Of a stretch of 49,165 nt of DNA, positions 48,801-49,165 are shown one piece after another. The notes beneath the pieces are model-generated. The model was not told the DNA's origin. It did not search any database and saw only the letters and a list, made by a program, of their open reading frames with translations. The DNA lies in the NCBI RefSeq assembly GCF_024171785.1, contig NZ_JAMTCK010000001.1, forward strand, positions 4,981 to 54,145. Reading direction: 5' to 3'. The DNA comes from Goodfellowiella coeruleoviolacea. GTDB taxonomy: Bacteria > Actinomycetota > Actinomycetes > Mycobacteriales > Pseudonocardiaceae. The translations under genes and the position numbers were made by a program. Within the stretch, counting starts at the first letter, position 1; each line of letters starts with the position of its first letter.

Positions 48801-49165
48801 AGCGTGTTGACGAACATGCCGACCAGCCCGTCCAGCGCGTCGTCGGTGCGCCCGGCGACCGGGGTGCCCAACGGGATGTCGGTGCCCGCGCCCAGTGCGT
48901 TGAGCACGCTGGCCAGTCCGGCCTGCAGCACCATGAACAGGCTGGTGCCGGTCTGCCGGGCCAGCGTGACCAGCTGGTCGCGCACCTCGCCGGCGACCTC
49001 GAACCGGATCGTGTCACCGTGGTGACTGGCGATCGCCGGCCGGGGGCGGTCGGTGGGCAGGGGAAGCTGTTCGGGCAGATCGGCCAGAGTGGACCGCCAG
49101 AAGGCCAGCTGCCGGGACACCAGGCTGTCCGGGTCGTCCTCCGACCCCAGCAACTCCCGGTGCCA
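45854..49165 (-). CDS. Non-ribosomal peptide synthetase, terminal module C-A-PCP-TE (5' end outside the window)
   Basis: About 1103 residues of an NRPS, open to the right edge. Domains in order: C-terminal part of a C domain ([18 protein letters not shown], then [11 protein letters not shown] and [11 protein letters not shown]), an A domain ([38 protein letters not shown]), a PCP with Ser in [10 protein letters not shown], and a type I thioesterase with Ser in GWSFGG. By eye the A-domain ten-residue code reads D-L-T-K-L-G-V-V-N-K, close to Asn/Asp-type codes; with SbnA/SbnB nearby a diaminopropionate-like or Asn/Asp substrate is possible. The TE shows this is the last module. HHxxxDG of the C domain is beyond the window. 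Confidence 0.95.
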   Translation of the reverse strand, partial: WHRELLGSEDDPDSLVSRQLAFWRSTLADLPEQLPLPTDRPRPAIASHHGDTIRFEVAGEVRDQLVTLARQTGTSLFMVLQAGLASVLNALGAGTDIPLGTPVAGRTDDALDGLVGMFVNTLVLRTSVAGNPTFRELLGRVREVNLAAYANQDVPFERLVEVLNPVRSTAVSPLFQVMLVLQNNALARSELPGLTAESEPIDATAVKFDLRFEFVEEDALLRGAIDFATDLYETDSVRLIAERLARVLRSMAADPDRRLSELDVLADDERHAVVTGWNDTARPVEPLALPELFQRQVAASPDATALVFGDTECGYAELNRRANRLAHLLITRGAKPGQIIGLRLPRSTELVTALLAVTKTGAAYLPIDPAYPAERVRYLLEDAKPALVLTPELMADLAHGGELATYPDSDPGVPIDPHSAAYVIYTSGSTDRPKGVVVEHRSVTDYLAWTTRAYRGVTGTALVHSPVAFDLTVTALITPLVSGGRVVLADLEDPIGVPVDFMKATPSHLPLLTNLPAAVSPGTELLLGGEALTGEALAPWRALHPDVTVFNVYGPTEATVNCSEYRIDPGVEVPDGPVPIGRPQANARLLVLDALLRPVPVGVPGELYIAGAGLARGYLNRPDLTAERFVADPFGPAGDRMYRTGDLARWRADGNLEYLGRVDFQVKLRGFRIELGEIESVLAARGDVAQAVALVREDEPGDQRLVAYVVPAGDPLDLEELREHLRSILPDYMVPSALVALDQLPLTTNGKLDRAALPAPGVDAGPSREASNPQEEILSGLFAEVLGLDRVGVDDSFFELGGHSLLTARLIGRVRTVLGVQLSIRDVFEAPTVSALARRLSTKGGQGACEVLIPLRVKGTRAPLFCVHPSGCISWSYIALASHLGPDQPIYGLQARGILQPDAMPGSVEEMAADYAAQIRSVQPEGPYHLLGWSFGGLVAHEVARQLQEAGETVALLATLDSHPVQEAGEVPDDQELLGAILVFFNHQPDEADTPAGVLEVFRRDGNPLASLDEQQLMNCVRAWRNNVVLQGGFRPGRYRGKLLHFVAAQDQHANANPRAWEPFVDGTVEYHRVDCGHHEMMRPDSAREIARVIAEETRRDNR

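Noticed and set aside
1-49165. tRNA, rRNA, CRISPR array, insertion sequence or attachment site
   Set aside because: I looked for tRNA-like cloverleafs, spaced repeats, transposase motifs and flanking inverted repeats and found none that hold up by eye; a dedicated search would be needed to exclude small ones.

Overview
The window comes from a high-GC actinomycete: GC is above 70%, third codon positions are strongly GC-biased, GTG starts and ATGA/GTGA stop-start overlaps are common, and the families present (MmyB-type regulator, WXG proteins, ROK regulators, modular and type II PKS) fit. Pseudonocardiales or Streptomycetales are plausible, but the sequence alone does not settle the order. Two biosynthetic regions flank a central block of general metabolism.

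Left region (1-13745). On the minus strand lie a modular type I PKS loading protein (KSQ-AT-ACP) and the start of the next PKS protein. Across an 808-bp divergent intergenic region, a plus-strand operon of nine tightly coupled genes begins: radical SAM/twitch enzyme, free-standing ACP, ATP-grasp ligase, Gfo/Idh/MocA oxidoreductase, polytopic flippase-like membrane protein, APH-fold kinase, GT-B-like glycosyltransferase, stand-alone condensation domain and luciferase-like flavin monooxygenase. ACP, ATP-grasp and the flavin monooxygenase recall the carrier-bound amino-acid assembly of butirosin (BtrI/J/O), but the full set is not a pathway I recognise. The first gene carries a TTA codon.

Centre (14144-36000). 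A TPR protein, an MmyB-type regulator divergent from an aldo/keto reductase, an APH-fold kinase and a YjbR-like protein come first. Next is a divergent sugar-phosphate locus. Its minus arm holds 6-phosphogluconate dehydrogenase, a HxlB-like SIS isomerase, a PEP-hydrolase-like TIM barrel, a shikimate-dehydrogenase-like protein and an epoxide hydrolase. Its plus arm holds a MocR regulator, a ROK kinase and a cytosolic GH13 alpha-glucosidase. A CCAATC/GATTGG palindrome lies in the divergent promoter and again before the GH13 gene. This is followed by a three-gene WXG / WXG-transglycosylase / small membrane protein cassette that looks like a secreted peptidoglycan-hydrolase effector with its immunity protein, a secreted amidohydrolase, and a secreted GH3 enzyme divergent from a ROK regulator.

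Right region (36071-49165). A reducing type II PKS set (ACP, KS-alpha, chain-length-factor-like KS, two hotdog proteins, ketoreductase, HCCA-isomerase/DsbA-like protein) lies with 2,3-diaminopropionate biosynthesis (SbnA/SbnB), an Fe(II)/2-oxoglutarate oxygenase, an orphan ABC ATPase, an MbtH protein and the terminal C-A-PCP-TE module of an NRPS. The likely product is a polyene- or cinnamoyl-type acyl peptide containing 2,3-diaminopropionate. The two hotdog proteins look complementary: one lacks the FabZ catalytic His and the other carries the GHYP motif.
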